This document shows, piece after piece, positions 35,044-45,881 of a DNA stretch of 64,000 nucleotides. Position numbers and translations under genes: made by a program. How positions within the stretch are numbered: position 1 is the first letter of the stretch; each line of letters starts with the position of its first letter. The notes below the pieces were generated by a model, which saw only the letters and a program-made list of their open reading frames with translations, did not search any database and had not been told where the DNA came from. The stretch is taken from positions 62,001 to 126,000 of the forward strand of contig NZ_AUXV01000026.1 of assembly GCF_001625575.1 (NCBI RefSeq), in the 5' to 3' direction. This stretch comes from Pseudoalteromonas luteoviolacea S2607 (GTDB lineage Bacteria; Pseudomonadota; Gammaproteobacteria; Enterobacterales; Alteromonadaceae).

Positions 35044-36273
35044 ATGGACAATGCAATAATAGAACTACAATTCTCGCTCAATACATTCTACTTTTTAATT
35101 TCTGGCGTTTTAGTGATGTGGATGGCTGCTGGCTTTGCCATGCTAGAGGCTGGCTTGGTTAGGTCAAAGAATACCACTGAGATTTTGACAAAGAACATCG
35201 CGTTGTATGCCATTGCATGCACCATGTATTTACTTATCGGTTATAACATAATGTATGTCGGTAATTCAGAGGGTGGGTTTGTCCCTAGTTTTGGTGCGCT
35301 CATTGGTGAGGCGGCAACCGATGCTGATCATGCATTGGAATCTGATTTCTTTTTCCAAGTTGTTTTTGTTGCGACTGCAATGTCAATTGTATCGGGAGCA
35401 GTTGCAGAGCGGATGAAGCTTTGGGCATTTTTACTTTTTGCTGTGGTGCTGACAGGGGTTATCTATCCAATCGAAGGTTATTGGACCTGGGGAGCTGGGT
35501 TTTTATCTGAACTTGGTTTTGTGGACTTTGCAGGCTCAGCAATAGTCCATGGCGCAGGCGCAGCGGCCGCGTTGGCTGGAGTTTTGTTGTTAGGGGCGCG
35601 CAAAGGTAAGTACGGAAAGCATGGTGAAATCTACCCAATTCCGGGGTCAAATTTACCTTTGGCAACACTCGGTACATTTATCCTTTGGATGGGTTGGTTT
35701 GGCTTTAATGGTGGTTCACAGTTGTTTTTGGCAGATAAAGAAAATGCAGTCGCTGTGAGTCAAATTATGCTTAATACAAATGCCGCTGCGGCAGCGGGGG
35801 CCATAGCAGCACTGCTTGTATGCAAAATAATGTGGGGCAAAGCGGATTTAACGATGATTTTAAATGGTGCGCTGGCCGGTTTAGTCACTATTACCGCAGA
35901 GCCTGCATCACCCACACCGATGTTGGCGTGTATCTTGGGTGCACTCGGAGGGAGTTTAGTCGTATTTAGTATCGTTGGATTGGATAAATTGAAAATCGAT
36001 GATCCCGTTGGCGCAATTTCAGTTCATGGTGTATGTGGTTGCCTTGGGGTAATGATGGTTCCTTTCTCAAACAGCGACGCGAGCTTTATGACGCAGTTGA
36101 TTGGGTTACTGACAATATTAGGTTTTGTCTTTGTTACCTCTTATTTGGTTTGGGCTGCACTCAAAGCCACTATGGGGATCAGAGTAAGCGAGGAAGAAGA
36201 GCTGAGTGGTATGGACCAGCACGATTGCGGTGTTGATGCCTACCCGGAGTTTGTGACAATTCGTAATCACTAA
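35044..36273 (+). CDS. amtB: ammonium transporter
   Basis: AmtB conducts ammonia/ammonium across the inner membrane as a trimer. The 409 aa protein has about eleven membrane segments and, as in Alteromonadales relatives, no obvious cleavable signal peptide. AIVHGAGAAAALAGVLLLGARKG near residue 166 and SVHGVCGCLGV near 322 hold the twin pore His residues. FALLEAG-like FAMLEAGLVRSKNT near 32 is the family N-terminal motif. It starts 12 bp after glnK and ends in a strong terminator, giving a two-gene nitrogen-limitation operon. Confidence 0.95.
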   Translation: MDNAIIELQFSLNTFYFLISGVLVMWMAAGFAMLEAGLVRSKNTTEILTKNIALYAIACTMYLLIGYNIMYVGNSEGGFVPSFGALIGEAATDADHALESDFFFQVVFVATAMSIVSGAVAERMKLWAFLLFAVVLTGVIYPIEGYWTWGAGFLSELGFVDFAGSAIVHGAGAAAALAGVLLLGARKGKYGKHGEIYPIPGSNLPLATLGTFILWMGWFGFNGGSQLFLADKENAVAVSQIMLNTNAAAAAGAIAALLVCKIMWGKADLTMILNGALAGLVTITAEPASPTPMLACILGALGGSLVVFSIVGLDKLKIDDPVGAISVHGVCGCLGVMMVPFSNSDASFMTQLIGLLTILGFVFVTSYLVWAALKATMGIRVSEEEELSGMDQHDCGVDAYPEFVTIRNH

Positions 36274-36288
36274 TCCTCAAAGTGATAG

Positions 36289-36314
36289 AAAAGCGAGCTT
36301 AAGCTCGCTTTTTT
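36289..36314 (+). terminator. terminator of glnK-amtB
   Basis: AAAAGCGAGC-TTAA-GCTCGCTTTT is a perfect 10 bp stem followed by TTA, 15 bp past the amtB stop. Confidence 0.9.
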
Positions 36315-36382
36315 AGTTTCAGTGGCGGTTAATCTACGTTAATCTAGCATCATTGAAAATACAGCGAAAATTGTATAGGTAC

Positions 36383-38713
36383 ATGTCAGATAAAAAGCGT
36401 ACTACTGGTGCCAAGCCCAAGCCTAAAAAAGCAACTCGAAAACCTTCTAAATCGAAAACGTCTTCACCTTCTTTAAAACAGCGCCTTAGTCATTTTAAGT
36501 CTCAGCTTTTAAAAACTCTATGGTCTTTATTCTGGAAAGGCGGCTTAGCAGTTTGTTGTGCCATTGCCCTGTATGTTATTTATCTCGATGCCAAAGTGAG
36601 TAAACAGTTTGAAGGAAATAAATGGCAGTTACCAGTGCAAGTTTACGCGCGAGCAATGACATTTCATCCTGATCAATACTTATCTGAAGATGAAGTTATT
36701 TGGGAACTTGAGCGACTTAACTACTCGCGAGTGAACCGTATTAAACGCACCGGCCAATACCTTGTTCAGGGTCGCACTATTACTGTTTATCGGCGCGCAT
36801 TTGAATTTTATGAAGGTAATGAAGTTGCCACTGAATTCACGCTTAACTTTGCTGGTAAAAAACTGGCGAGTATCGTGGACAAAGGTGGCAGAAGAGTGTC
36901 CACCGCTAGACTTGAGCCTGTACAGATTGCACGCATTGGTAATGAAACCAACCAAGACCGAGAGTTTGTACCATTGAGTAAGTTTCCTAATGTTTTGAAA
37001 GAAGCTTTGCTAGTCGTTGAAGACCGCAACTTTTACGAGCATCACGGTGTATCTCTGTGGTCAATTATGCGTGCACTTTATAGCAATATCAGGGCCGGGC
37101 GTACAGTACAAGGTGGCAGTACACTTACTCAACAATTGGCGAAAAACTTTTACTTAACTCGCGAACGCTCTTTGGTGCGCAAAATCAATGAAGCATTTAT
37201 CGCGCTGATATTAGATTATCGATACGGCAAAGACGAGATCCTTGAGGCCTATTTAAATGAAGTGTATTTAGGTCAGGCATACAATCAAGGGGTTCATGGT
37301 ATGGGCCTTGCCTCAGAATTCTACTTTGCCAAGCCAGTTGATGAACTCGAGTTTGACCAAATTGCCCTGCTAGTGGCTATGGTCAAGGGGCCATCGTACT
37401 ATAATCCGAGGCGCTATGCGGAGCGCACGATGGAGCGTCGAGACCTAGTTCTCAGGCTGATGGCTGAAAATGGAATTATTACTACCACAGAGTATCGCAG
37501 TGCACTTGAGCGTAAAATTGAGATCCAGCCATTAAAAGAGAGCTTACTTCAATCCTATCCCGGCTATTTGGAACTGGTGAATCGAGAAGTAAAAAAAATA
37601 ATTCCGAATGAAGATGTGATTCATGCTGGGATAAGGATATTTACTTATTTCGAGTTACAAAAGCAAAGTGCGATGGAAGAGGCTATAACCTCAGGCTTGC
37701 CATACTTGGAGAGACGTTTTAACACTTCAGGGTTAGAAGTGGCTATGTTGTCAGTCAATTCCGAAAAATCAGGGGTTTCGGCTCTGGTTTCAGGAAGGCA
37801 AATGCGTTTCTCAGGTTTTAATCGGGTGTTGGACACAAAGCGCAGCGTTGGTTCACTGGTTAAACCTGCTATCTATTTAACAGCGCTACAACAGGACTAC
37901 AATTTAGGCTCACTGGTAGATGACTCACCGCTACAAGTCACGAATACGGCAGGTAAAACGTGGGCACCTGAAAACTTTGATCATAAATTTAGAGGGCAAG
38001 TACCGTTATATCGCGCTTTTAGTGAAAGCTTGAACATCCCAGCGGTTAATTTGGGATTAGATGTTGGTGTCCATGAGGTCGCCAATACGATAACAGAGCT
38101 AGGTGTTGCAGGAAATATACCGACTTACCCGTCTATGTTATTGGGTGCAGTAGAGCTCTCTAGTTTTGACGTTGCGCAAATGTATACAACAATGGCAGCA
38201 AATGGCCGCTTTAGTGCCTTGACCAGTATCTCCGCTATCACTGATGCTACTGGCAAGATGCTCTATAAACATCAACCCGAAAAAGCGCCTCGGTTCGATC
38301 CCGCTTCTGTTTATATGACCAACTATGGCTTAAAAAGGGTAACAAAAAGTGGAACAGGCAAACGATTAAATCAACACTTCCCAGCGATACAATTAGCGGG
38401 GAAAACGGGCACCAGTAATGACTTAAGAGACAGTTGGTTTGCGGGGTTTGATCATAATACTGTGACCGTAACATGGATTGGAAGAGACGATAACAAGCCA
38501 GCTAAACTGACTGGGGGCAGGGGGGCGCTCGAGCTGTATATCCGATACCTTAAACCGCTTAACCCACAAGCAATTGCAGATGAGAGGCCAGAGGGTATTC
38601 GCTGGGCATTCGTCAACAAACAAACAGGCAAACAGGCTGCACCGCACTGCGGACCAACAATCCAGCTCCCGCTAAGAGCCGAATTGTTTGACCCAAAACC
38701 AAAATGTAACTAA
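36383..38713 (+). CDS. mrcB: penicillin-binding protein 1B
   Basis: This bifunctional peptidoglycan glycosyltransferase/transpeptidase is anchored in the inner membrane. It has 776 aa. A Lys/Ser-rich cytoplasmic tail (about 1-50) precedes a membrane helix (about 53-72). A UB2H-like domain follows (WQLPVQVYARAMTFHP onward). The GT51 domain has VEDRNFYEHHGVS with the catalytic Glu and GGSTLTQQLAKNFYL. The transpeptidase has SLVK near residue 495 (catalytic Ser), SESLN, and KTGTSND near 680. I start at the ATG at 36383 with TAGGT upstream. The frame is open from a TTG ten codons earlier. It abuts the convergent chemoreceptor gene. Confidence 0.95.
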   Translation: MSDKKRTTGAKPKPKKATRKPSKSKTSSPSLKQRLSHFKSQLLKTLWSLFWKGGLAVCCAIALYVIYLDAKVSKQFEGNKWQLPVQVYARAMTFHPDQYLSEDEVIWELERLNYSRVNRIKRTGQYLVQGRTITVYRRAFEFYEGNEVATEFTLNFAGKKLASIVDKGGRRVSTARLEPVQIARIGNETNQDREFVPLSKFPNVLKEALLVVEDRNFYEHHGVSLWSIMRALYSNIRAGRTVQGGSTLTQQLAKNFYLTRERSLVRKINEAFIALILDYRYGKDEILEAYLNEVYLGQAYNQGVHGMGLASEFYFAKPVDELEFDQIALLVAMVKGPSYYNPRRYAERTMERRDLVLRLMAENGIITTTEYRSALERKIEIQPLKESLLQSYPGYLELVNREVKKIIPNEDVIHAGIRIFTYFELQKQSAMEEAITSGLPYLERRFNTSGLEVAMLSVNSEKSGVSALVSGRQMRFSGFNRVLDTKRSVGSLVKPAIYLTALQQDYNLGSLVDDSPLQVTNTAGKTWAPENFDHKFRGQVPLYRAFSESLNIPAVNLGLDVGVHEVANTITELGVAGNIPTYPSMLLGAVELSSFDVAQMYTTMAANGRFSALTSISAITDATGKMLYKHQPEKAPRFDPASVYMTNYGLKRVTKSGTGKRLNQHFPAIQLAGKTGTSNDLRDSWFAGFDHNTVTVTWIGRDDNKPAKLTGGRGALELYIRYLKPLNPQAIADERPEGIRWAFVNKQTGKQAAPHCGPTIQLPLRAELFDPKPKCN

Positions 38714-40555
38714 TTAAGTTCTAAATTGGCTCATGGCTGACTTCAAATGAGCAGCCATGTTACTCAGTTGATGGGCATCATCCTGAGTTGCCTCAGCGCT
38801 GCCTAGTGTGTGCTCGGCCAGAGAGCTTATTTCACTAGACTCCGACAGTGCTTGTTGCGTAGCTTGGGTTTGCTGTTGAACAAGCTCTCTAATAACATGA
38901 CCTTGTTGATCAATGTCTGTCATACTTTGCTCTGCTGCACTTAATATGGCGTTGGTTTGCGTTGCAGCAGTTACACCGCGCTCCATTTTTTCAACGCTAC
39001 TGAGCATTTTTTGCTGCGTATCATTTGATGCGTTTTGCAAAGACTTGATGATGGAGTGGATCTCTTCAGTTTGTTGTTGGGTCCGCTTTGCTAATGTACG
39101 CACTTCGTCAGCAACAACCGCAAAACCACGACCTTGTTCACCTGCTCGAGCCGCTTCTATAGCTGCATTCAGGGCTAGTAGGTTAGTTTGCTCCGCAATT
39201 TCACTGATCCCTAGGCTAACTTTGCTGATGTTTTGACTATCTTGAGCCAATTTATCGAGCGCTTGCCTGCTTTCTTCAAACTCTTGCTGAAGTACCGTCA
39301 TATGCTGCGCAAGTTCGGTTGTATTAATGCTACCTTGTTTGACTTGCTCAGCCGCAGTGCTCGCTAATTCAGTGGCATGTTGAGCAGAGCTTTCAACAGC
39401 ATCAGCGGCATTGGCCATGTCAGATAAGGCAGTATGGATCCCGGTTATTTTTATTTGTTGTTGTTCGACATCATGGCGAGTGTCTTGGCTAATGTGGCTC
39501 AGTTTGTCTGTCGCATTGTGCAAGTCACTAGAAGTGTTGTGCACATCTCCCAAAAGTTCAGTAAACGCATCTAGCACACGGTTATACTGGGCTACAATGT
39601 CATTCAACTCGTCATCCCCGTGAGACTGTGCTTTCGCGCGTAAATCTCCCTGAGCCGCTTTTTGGGCAGAAACTGAAAACTCCGAAATCGTATCGACGAC
39701 AGCAAAGTAAAAGCCTAGCATTAAATACAGCGCCACTAATAAGCTAATAATTGAGGCAGTAGCGACCACATTTCGAATCATCTGTTCTTGCTCAAGCTTT
39801 TCTTGTAAAAGGCTTTTTAGTGTCGGCAAGGCGACTTCTACGAGTGTACGCGTTTTTCTTTGTACATCTTGATGAGCGCTGGTGAAAGCGGCCGCACTTA
39901 ATTCAATATCATCGGGCTCGAGGAGTTTAGTGCGAATCGCTAGTTGATAACTATCTAACGCACGGTTCAACGTATCTACCTGATCAGAGAGTTGTGCTTT
40001 TACATGGCTATTTTCCAATGTGGCGACTTCGAGTTTATCTAACAGTTGGCCTTTCACTATAGGTAGCGCTTTATTAAGGTTGGACAAGGCGATAAATGAA
40101 TCCGGGGTAAATCGGCCTCTGGCAATAATCGCGTTTGCCTGTTCAGCAATATTATTGACTTGATATACCAACTTGGGTAACGACTCCACCAAGGAGCGGT
40201 TGAGGTAAGAGCGGCTCAGGTCATTGTCTATGGCAAGCTTCGATGCAATTGACACTTGCTCCAAAGGGGTGTTTGACGCTTGACTATTTACCATCAAACC
40301 ACTGCGAGCCAGTATTTCTTGATTTTCGCTTTGACGGTTATTGATGATATTTTCAAGTAATTGGGGGTACAGGTTTAACCCTTGCTGCTGCTGTTTGCTA
40401 ACCTCAATAGAATGCGTCAATGTGGAATTTAAGAAAAATAAACTAAGTGCCAGTGGTAAAATAAGAATACCAAAGACTAAGCTGATTTTTGTTTTGTACT
40501 TTAACTGCGCCATAAACGCAATGGCGGGGCTACAAACTGATCTGAGTCCTGTCAT
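38714..40555 (-). CDS. methyl-accepting chemotaxis protein
   Basis: The 613 aa chemoreceptor has a first membrane helix (about 23-44) and a long helical periplasmic sensor (about 50-260, four-helix-bundle type). A second membrane helix lies at about 268-292 ([18 protein letters not shown]), followed by HAMP. The cytoplasmic signalling domain is centred on the hallmark hairpin [20 protein letters not shown], followed by [15 protein letters not shown] near residue 470. The ligand is unknown. No C-terminal CheR-binding pentapeptide is evident. Its stop directly abuts the mrcB stop. Confidence 0.92.
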   Translation of the reverse strand: MTGLRSVCSPAIAFMAQLKYKTKISLVFGILILPLALSLFFLNSTLTHSIEVSKQQQQGLNLYPQLLENIINNRQSENQEILARSGLMVNSQASNTPLEQVSIASKLAIDNDLSRSYLNRSLVESLPKLVYQVNNIAEQANAIIARGRFTPDSFIALSNLNKALPIVKGQLLDKLEVATLENSHVKAQLSDQVDTLNRALDSYQLAIRTKLLEPDDIELSAAAFTSAHQDVQRKTRTLVEVALPTLKSLLQEKLEQEQMIRNVVATASIISLLVALYLMLGFYFAVVDTISEFSVSAQKAAQGDLRAKAQSHGDDELNDIVAQYNRVLDAFTELLGDVHNTSSDLHNATDKLSHISQDTRHDVEQQQIKITGIHTALSDMANAADAVESSAQHATELASTAAEQVKQGSINTTELAQHMTVLQQEFEESRQALDKLAQDSQNISKVSLGISEIAEQTNLLALNAAIEAARAGEQGRGFAVVADEVRTLAKRTQQQTEEIHSIIKSLQNASNDTQQKMLSSVEKMERGVTAATQTNAILSAAEQSMTDIDQQGHVIRELVQQQTQATQQALSESSEISSLAEHTLGSAEATQDDAHQLSNMAAHLKSAMSQFRT

Positions 40556-40644
40556 AATTTAATTCTTTGTTATTGAGTCACGAGATAAAGACCTTGTTAA
40601 TACAAAGAATAGTTCAAAGAATTAATATTTTTTTTCGTGAGTGA

Positions 40645-40670
40645 AAAAAAAGCCCTTATAGGGCTTTTAT
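40645..40670 (-). terminator. terminator of hemL
   Basis: AAAAGCCC-TTATA-GGGCTTTT is an 8 bp stem. On the minus strand it is followed by a run of T, as expected for the end of the hemL transcript 36 bp past its stop. Confidence 0.85.
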
Positions 40671-40705
40671 TTGCTCATTTTTAGCTTAATTTAGGAGTTC
40701 AGCTG

Positions 40706-41992
40706 TTAAGCGACCAACTTTGCAAAAGCACGATCTGCGGCTTCAATTGTTGCTTCGATATCTTGCTCGCTGTGCATGGTGCTTACAAAACCTGCCTCAA
40801 ATGCTGATGGTGCAAGGTAAACACCTTCTTCAAGCATTAAATGGAAGAAGCGTTTGAACTTCTCTAAGTCACATTCTGTAGCTTGCTGATAGCTGTCAAC
40901 GCGTTCCGCTGAGGTAAAGAAGAACCCGAACATACCACCAGCATAGTTCGTAGTCAGTGGGATATTATGCTTATCGGCTGCAGCTTGGAAGCCTGCACAC
41001 AGTGCTTTAGACTTTGCCTCAAGTGCTTCATGCAAACCAGGCTCAGCCAGTAGCTCTAGCGCTTTTAGCCCAGCCGCCATTGCAATTGGGTTGCCAGATA
41101 AAGTACCCGCTTGATATACAGGCCCAACGGGCGCGATGAAATCCATGATCTCTTGTTTGCCACCAAATGCGCCGACAGGCATACCACCACCAATCACTTT
41201 GCCCAAGCATGTCAGGTCTGGTTCGATATTGTAGTATTGCTGCGCACCACCAAGTGCGACTCTAAAGCCAGTCATAACTTCATCAAAAATGAGGACAGAT
41301 TGATGGTCAGTACACACTGAACGCAAACCTTCCAAGAACCCTTCCACTGGTGGAATACAGTTCATGTTGCCTGCAACCGGTTCAACAATCACACAGGCGA
41401 TTTGATCTTTATACTGTTCAAAAATCGCTTTGACTTCTTCCAAGTTGTTAAAGGAGACGGTCAGGGTGTGCTTGGCGAAATCTGCAGGGATGCCAGGAGA
41501 ATTTGGCACGCCCATAGTCAGTGCGCCTGAGCCTGCTTTAACTAGCAGAGAGTCTGCATGACCGTGGTAACAGCCTTCAAATTTAAGAATTTTATCTCTA
41601 CCAGTGAAACCTCGAGCGAGGCGAATTGCACTCATAGTAGCTTCAGTACCAGAGCTAACCATTCGAACTTTTTCTATTGAAGGTACTAGCTCCTTTACTT
41701 TCTCAGCCATTAAAATTTCAGTTTCTGTTGGCGCGCCGTAGCTTAAGCCATTTTCTACTGCAGCTAATACAGCTTGCTTTATTTCAGGGTGATTATGGCC
41801 AAGGATCATTGGCCCCCAAGAACCTACGTAATCAATATAGCGATTATTGTCAGCATCAAAAGTAAAAGGGCCTTCAGCTTTTGTGATGAACAAAGGTGTA
41901 CCACCAACACCATTAAAAGCTCTAACTGGCGAGTTTACACCACCTGGGATAGAAGATTGGGCACGCTCAAATAAATTCTGGCTAATTGTCAT
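40706..41992 (-). CDS. hemL: glutamate-1-semialdehyde 2,1-aminomutase
   Basis: HemL makes 5-aminolevulinate from glutamate-1-semialdehyde, the last step of the C5 entry to heme synthesis. The 428 aa PLP enzyme (426 in E. coli) shows [19 protein letters not shown] near residue 12, [18 protein letters not shown] near 118, [12 protein letters not shown] near 241 and the Schiff-base Lys in [17 protein letters not shown] near 266. I start at the ATG at 41992; 17 extra upstream codons are open but do not resemble the family. It lies 16 bp after pyrB on the same strand. Confidence 0.97.
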   Translation of the reverse strand: MTISQNLFERAQSSIPGGVNSPVRAFNGVGGTPLFITKAEGPFTFDADNNRYIDYVGSWGPMILGHNHPEIKQAVLAAVENGLSYGAPTETEILMAEKVKELVPSIEKVRMVSSGTEATMSAIRLARGFTGRDKILKFEGCYHGHADSLLVKAGSGALTMGVPNSPGIPADFAKHTLTVSFNNLEEVKAIFEQYKDQIACVIVEPVAGNMNCIPPVEGFLEGLRSVCTDHQSVLIFDEVMTGFRVALGGAQQYYNIEPDLTCLGKVIGGGMPVGAFGGKQEIMDFIAPVGPVYQAGTLSGNPIAMAAGLKALELLAEPGLHEALEAKSKALCAGFQAAADKHNIPLTTNYAGGMFGFFFTSAERVDSYQQATECDLEKFKRFFHLMLEEGVYLAPSAFEAGFVSTMHSEQDIEATIEAADRAFAKLVA

Positions 41993-42008
41993 AATGTGTC
42001 CTTTTTGA

Positions 42009-43025
42009 TTAACTTTGGCGTTTTCTGCTGAACCAAGGTACATTTGTTTCGTATTGTTGCACCTTGTTTTCTACACCTAATGTGAGTGCGAAAAGCGCCA
42101 TACGGATCAGCACGCCATTTTGTACTTGTCTAAAAATAGCCAAGTTATCATTGGCATTTAAATCGTTGTCTAATTCGTTCGCATCGCTGCGGCTATCACG
42201 TGGTAGTGGATGCATTAAAACTGATTCAGGCTTACAGTGCGCTTCATAAATAGCCTGACTAATTCTAAATCCACCGCGGTACTTATTGGCTTCTTCTTGC
42301 GACGGGAATCGCTCTTCTTGGATTCGAGTTTGATACACAATATCAGCCGCTAAGTTACCTTCCATTTGTGAGACCAACTCAATTTGATGACCTGCGTTAG
42401 TGACTGCGTCAAGGACATAGTCAGGCATTTGCAAGCCGTCTGGCGCGACCATAGAAAACTTAATATTTTTATAGTGGCACAATAACTTAGATAGAGAGTG
42501 CACCGTTCGGCCGTATTTTAAGTCACCGACCAAGGCGATGTGCATTCCATCAACGCTGCGACCGTAACGGTCCAACTCGCGATCAATCGTTAAAAGATCC
42601 AGTAATGCTTGAGTTGGGTGCTCATTGGGGCCGTCACCGCCGTTAAGTACTGGTACATCGGAGCCAGTAGCAAACTCTGCAACACTGCCTGCATCAGGGT
42701 GTCGCATTGCTACAGCATCAGCATAAGCTGAAATAACACGAGCTGTATCGTATAAAGATTCGCCTTTTGCCAGTGCGGAGCTTTGCATACCAGTTGTTTC
42801 TCTTACCAGACCACCTAATAGGTTGAAGGCAGTACCAAAGCTGACACGTGTGCGGGTACTTGGTTCAAAAAATAGGTTTGCAAGCACTGCGCCTTCTAGC
42901 ACTTGTGTACGCTTGTGCTTTTTAGCATAAGGCTCCATGCGCTTGGCGACTTCAAAAATAAGTTCTATTGCTTCTCTATCGAGTTGATTGACAGAAAGGA
43001 TGTTTTCACCTTGGAAACTTAACAT
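42009..43025 (-). CDS. pyrB: aspartate carbamoyltransferase
   Basis: PyrB condenses carbamoyl phosphate and aspartate in pyrimidine synthesis. The 338 aa protein shows the carbamoyl-phosphate site [14 protein letters not shown] near residue 50, [14 protein letters not shown] near 128 and the aspartate-loop [13 protein letters not shown] near 272. It is longer than E. coli PyrB (311 aa), and no pyrI regulatory subunit is adjacent. ATG 43025 is preceded by TAGGA. PyrB and hemL are separated by only 16 bp and may share a transcript. Confidence 0.93.
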   Translation of the reverse strand: MLSFQGENILSVNQLDREAIELIFEVAKRMEPYAKKHKRTQVLEGAVLANLFFEPSTRTRVSFGTAFNLLGGLVRETTGMQSSALAKGESLYDTARVISAYADAVAMRHPDAGSVAEFATGSDVPVLNGGDGPNEHPTQALLDLLTIDRELDRYGRSVDGMHIALVGDLKYGRTVHSLSKLLCHYKNIKFSMVAPDGLQMPDYVLDAVTNAGHQIELVSQMEGNLAADIVYQTRIQEERFPSQEEANKYRGGFRISQAIYEAHCKPESVLMHPLPRDSRSDANELDNDLNANDNLAIFRQVQNGVLIRMALFALTLGVENKVQQYETNVPWFSRKRQS

Positions 43026-43176
43026 GCGGCGATTCCTAATCACAGATTGACAACAGGAGGCAAGGCTGCGCTCCTAACCGAGATAACCTTGGCAACACTA
43101 GGTTACTGGAACGACATAATAGCATAGTTCCTAGCTATCTGGTGAGTATGACGGCACTGTCGCCGCCATATTTACG

Positions 43177-43611
43177 CTAAAAAAAAGGTTTTAATACTGC
43201 TAACAGAATAATTGGCAATAATAAGAAAACGGGGAATTCATTATAGAAGCGATAGAAGCGCGTACTTCGGATGTTCCTATCATGCTTGAAGTCTGCTAAT
43301 AATTTAAAGCAGTAGCCATGATAAATGTATAAAATAATGACGAAAACCAGTTTGTAATGAAGCCACATGTTGTACTTAAACCACTCTCGCCCGTACTCAA
43401 CGATGGTAAGGGTACCAAATATACCGGTAAGGATGGCAAAAGGTGTAACGAAATAAAGTAAGCGTCTCTCCATAATTTTAAGCATCGCCTTACATGCTTT
43501 TTCCTCGGTCATTGTGTGATAAATAAATAACCTTGGTAAGTAAAAAATACCTGCAAACCAAGCCACCATAAAAAAGATGTGCAAGGCTTTGTAAATCAGC
43601 AGTGCGCTCAT
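43177..43611 (-). CDS. hemJ: HemJ-type protoporphyrinogen oxidase
   Basis: HemJ oxidises protoporphyrinogen IX in the inner membrane and replaces HemG or HemY in many bacteria. The 144 aa protein has four membrane segments. KALHIFFMVAWFAGIFYLPRLFIYH near residue 8 contains the conserved His and Arg, WLHYKLVFVIILYIYHGY near 82 holds the conserved Trp, His and Lys, and FYRFYNEFPVFLLLPIILLAV ends the chain. It sits 20 bp upstream-side of the ClC gene end on the same strand and near hemL, so two heme genes lie within 3 kb. Confidence 0.88.
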   Translation of the reverse strand: MSALLIYKALHIFFMVAWFAGIFYLPRLFIYHTMTEEKACKAMLKIMERRLLYFVTPFAILTGIFGTLTIVEYGREWFKYNMWLHYKLVFVIILYIYHGYCFKLLADFKHDRNIRSTRFYRFYNEFPVFLLLPIILLAVLKPFF

Positions 43612-43630
43612 AATGCCCCTTATGATTCGA

Positions 43631-45313
43631 TTAAAGTAAACTATTTCTCATTGTTAAAATGTGTCGTAATTTATCCCAGCGGACAATTCCCATGATTTGT
43701 AGGCTGTCTTTTTGGTTATAAACGTAAACTGCGCCAGATCTTTTGTCTTTTAATAATTCAAACGCTTCTGCAAGTGTCGCTTGTGTGCTTAAGCCCTGAA
43801 GAGGGATATATTTGATCGTTGCGCTATCATCTGACACGAGTGTTAAGTCGTATTCGGCTAACTGATACCCTGTTTCTTCGTCATAGACAATGAGTGGCGT
43901 TTGGCTTTCTACGGCTGACAAAGTATCTTTGATTTGTTTTTTGTCATTGGAGTATAAAAGCTTAAAGTCCTCTTCCATCTCTTCGACAATGCCCACTTTT
44001 TGCAGTGCCTCTTTTGCCGGTGACACCTGATAAGGCAGACCTTGAAAGTCCAGTTGTTGCAAAAATATCGAGCGATTGCCAAACACTTGCAGTGCTGTCA
44101 CGTAAGCCGTTGAAATAATTAACATAGCAGGTACTACAATTTGTGGGTTAGATGTCAACTCCATCACGGCCGTAAGAGCAGCTAAAGGCGCATGCAGTGT
44201 CGCTGCTAGTAATCCAGCCATACCAAGGACACCATACGTACCAGCAACAGCGGTATCTGGTGAAATAAATTGGCCAAAAAAGGCCATGAGAGTACCTAGT
44301 ATTACCCCAAGCCCGATAACGGGACCAATTAGACCCCCTGGAATACCTAGCCCTATGGCGAACAGGGTGGCCATTAACTTAGCGATGAAAATAGTCGTCA
44401 AGAGCTGCAGGTTATCTGGCGTTTCTACCGCAAGTTTAATCGCACTCATACCAGAGCCCATGGCTTCAGGAACCAAGTAGCCGATAAGGCCTGCGATAAG
44501 CCCCGCGAGTAGAAGACGAGGGAACATGCTGATAGGCTTAAATGTTTTGATAATCAACATTAGGTTTTGATTAAATGCAAACGCGACCGCGCCAAGTGCA
44601 AATCCACAAATAATTAAATAGGGGTAGTGCCAAAAGCTAAGCATCTCTATTTGAATTAGTGAAAGCTCTGACACGTTACCAAATACAAATTGCGTGGCTA
44701 AGGCTCCGGTGACGGCAGCGAGCATAATTGGTACGAAAATATGAATTTTATACTCTCTTAAAACAACTTCCATCACAAATATAACCGCTGCCAGCGGAGT
44801 ATTGAATGAGGCCGCTATACCAGCGGCAACCCCGCAGCCTGCCAATGTACGCGCTGCGTTGTGAGGAAGGTGTAATCGCTCAGTTAAGACACTTGCCCCT
44901 GTTGCCCCCATGTGCACAGATGGGCCCTCTCGACCCACTGAAAATCCACATATTAGCGCAATTCCACCACCAAAAAACTGGTTCACTGAATTCCAAATTG
45001 GCATATGGCCGTAATGATGTTTGATGCGATTAATCACAAACGGAATACCTAGGCGATAATGTTTAAATCCAGTAAGACTGGCAAACAAGGCTATTACTAA
45101 AGCTGCGCCCACCGGCAGCAATAACCTTTGATGCTGTGCTAACGTAGTAAAATCATCGTGATTGTCTAAAAAGGTTGACTGCACCAATTCAATCATCAGG
45201 CGAAAAAGTATGATCAGTATTGCAGCGATAAGGCCTGCACACACGCCAAGTACGCACAATTGTGCAGAAGTCTTTGGTTTTGCAAGGCGGCGTCTGACTT
45301 GATCAAAGTTCAT
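43631..45313 (-). CDS. ClC-family chloride channel/antiporter with CBS domain
   Basis: The 560 aa protein has the ClC core (residues about 1-430). The selectivity sequence GREGPSVHMGATGA is near 128 and GIPGGLIGPVIGLG near 322. The Glu of GREGP, the external gating glutamate, is present. The C-terminal 130 residues form a CBS-type regulatory domain (ending MGIVRWDKLRHILTMRNSLL). Whether it is a channel or an H+/Cl- antiporter cannot be read from the motifs alone. It starts 189 bp from the erpA block, which is divergent. Confidence 0.9.
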   Translation of the reverse strand: MNFDQVRRRLAKPKTSAQLCVLGVCAGLIAAILIILFRLMIELVQSTFLDNHDDFTTLAQHQRLLLPVGAALVIALFASLTGFKHYRLGIPFVINRIKHHYGHMPIWNSVNQFFGGGIALICGFSVGREGPSVHMGATGASVLTERLHLPHNAARTLAGCGVAAGIAASFNTPLAAVIFVMEVVLREYKIHIFVPIMLAAVTGALATQFVFGNVSELSLIQIEMLSFWHYPYLIICGFALGAVAFAFNQNLMLIIKTFKPISMFPRLLLAGLIAGLIGYLVPEAMGSGMSAIKLAVETPDNLQLLTTIFIAKLMATLFAIGLGIPGGLIGPVIGLGVILGTLMAFFGQFISPDTAVAGTYGVLGMAGLLAATLHAPLAALTAVMELTSNPQIVVPAMLIISTAYVTALQVFGNRSIFLQQLDFQGLPYQVSPAKEALQKVGIVEEMEEDFKLLYSNDKKQIKDTLSAVESQTPLIVYDEETGYQLAEYDLTLVSDDSATIKYIPLQGLSTQATLAEAFELLKDKRSGAVYVYNQKDSLQIMGIVRWDKLRHILTMRNSLL

Positions 45314-45458
45314 AATGTTTCGCTGGAGTTGAACAGATACTTGGATTTTATCAAAAGATTAGTGCTAAGTCCCTGACATAAATCTCGCTTTTTAATTAAA
45401 AATGTCGGTTCGCCTCGTTTACACTTGGCCATTCATTCAATTACAGGTACAAATGGAG

Positions 45459-45483
45459 ATACTTGATTAAAATAGTCGGGTAT
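45459..45483. promoter_or_regulatory. IscR type 1 binding site upstream of erpA
   Basis: This 25 bp site fits the IscR type 1 consensus at all but one of its defined positions. It opens ATACTTGATT, has an AAAA centre and ends TAGTCGGGTAT. It overlaps the predicted erpA -35 box, so holo-IscR should repress erpA when Fe-S clusters are plentiful. This regulation of erpA is known in other Gammaproteobacteria. Confidence 0.75.
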
Positions 45484-45491
45484 TAGATAAT
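45463..45491 (+). promoter_or_regulatory. predicted erpA promoter
   Basis: TTGATT (45463-45468), 17 bp spacing and GATAAT (45486-45491) make a reasonable sigma-70 promoter. It is overlapped almost fully by the IscR-type site, which explains how repression would work. Confidence 0.6.
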
Positions 45492-45523
45492 TCCGCTAAT
45501 TAATGTACAAGGGTCGAATGCAC

Positions 45524-45862
45524 ATGTCAGAAGAGTTACCTATTAAATTTAGCGATGCTGCAGCTGCTCGCGTAAAAGAGCTAATATCTGAGGAAGAAAA
45601 TCCGGATTTGAAGCTTCGCGTGTATGTAACTGGTGGAGGATGCTCAGGCTTCCAATATGGATTCACTTTTGATGAAAAAGTAAATCCAGGTGACTTAGAA
45701 ATTGAAAAAAATGGTGTGGTCATGGTCGTTGACCCTATGAGTATTCAATATCTAGTTGATGGTATTGTGGACTATACAGAGGGACTAGAAGGGGCGCGCT
45801 TCTTTGTTAATAACCCTAACGCGACAACGACATGTGGTTGTGGTGCGAGTTTTAGCGTGTAA
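45524..45862 (+). CDS. erpA: A-type iron-sulfur cluster insertion protein
   Basis: ErpA delivers Fe-S clusters to apoproteins, for example in isoprenoid synthesis. The 112 aa protein has the three conserved Cys: [13 protein letters not shown] near residue 42, and TTCGCGASF at the end (CGCG). I start at the ATG at 45524, which has AAGGGT nine bases upstream; an ATG at 45518 is too close to it. A strong terminator follows, so the gene is single-cistronic, controlled by the IscR-type site. Confidence 0.96.
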   Translation: MSEELPIKFSDAAAARVKELISEEENPDLKLRVYVTGGGCSGFQYGFTFDEKVNPGDLEIEKNGVVMVVDPMSIQYLVDGIVDYTEGLEGARFFVNNPNATTTCGCGASFSV

Positions 45863-45881
45863 TAGCCTTCAATATTGAGTG

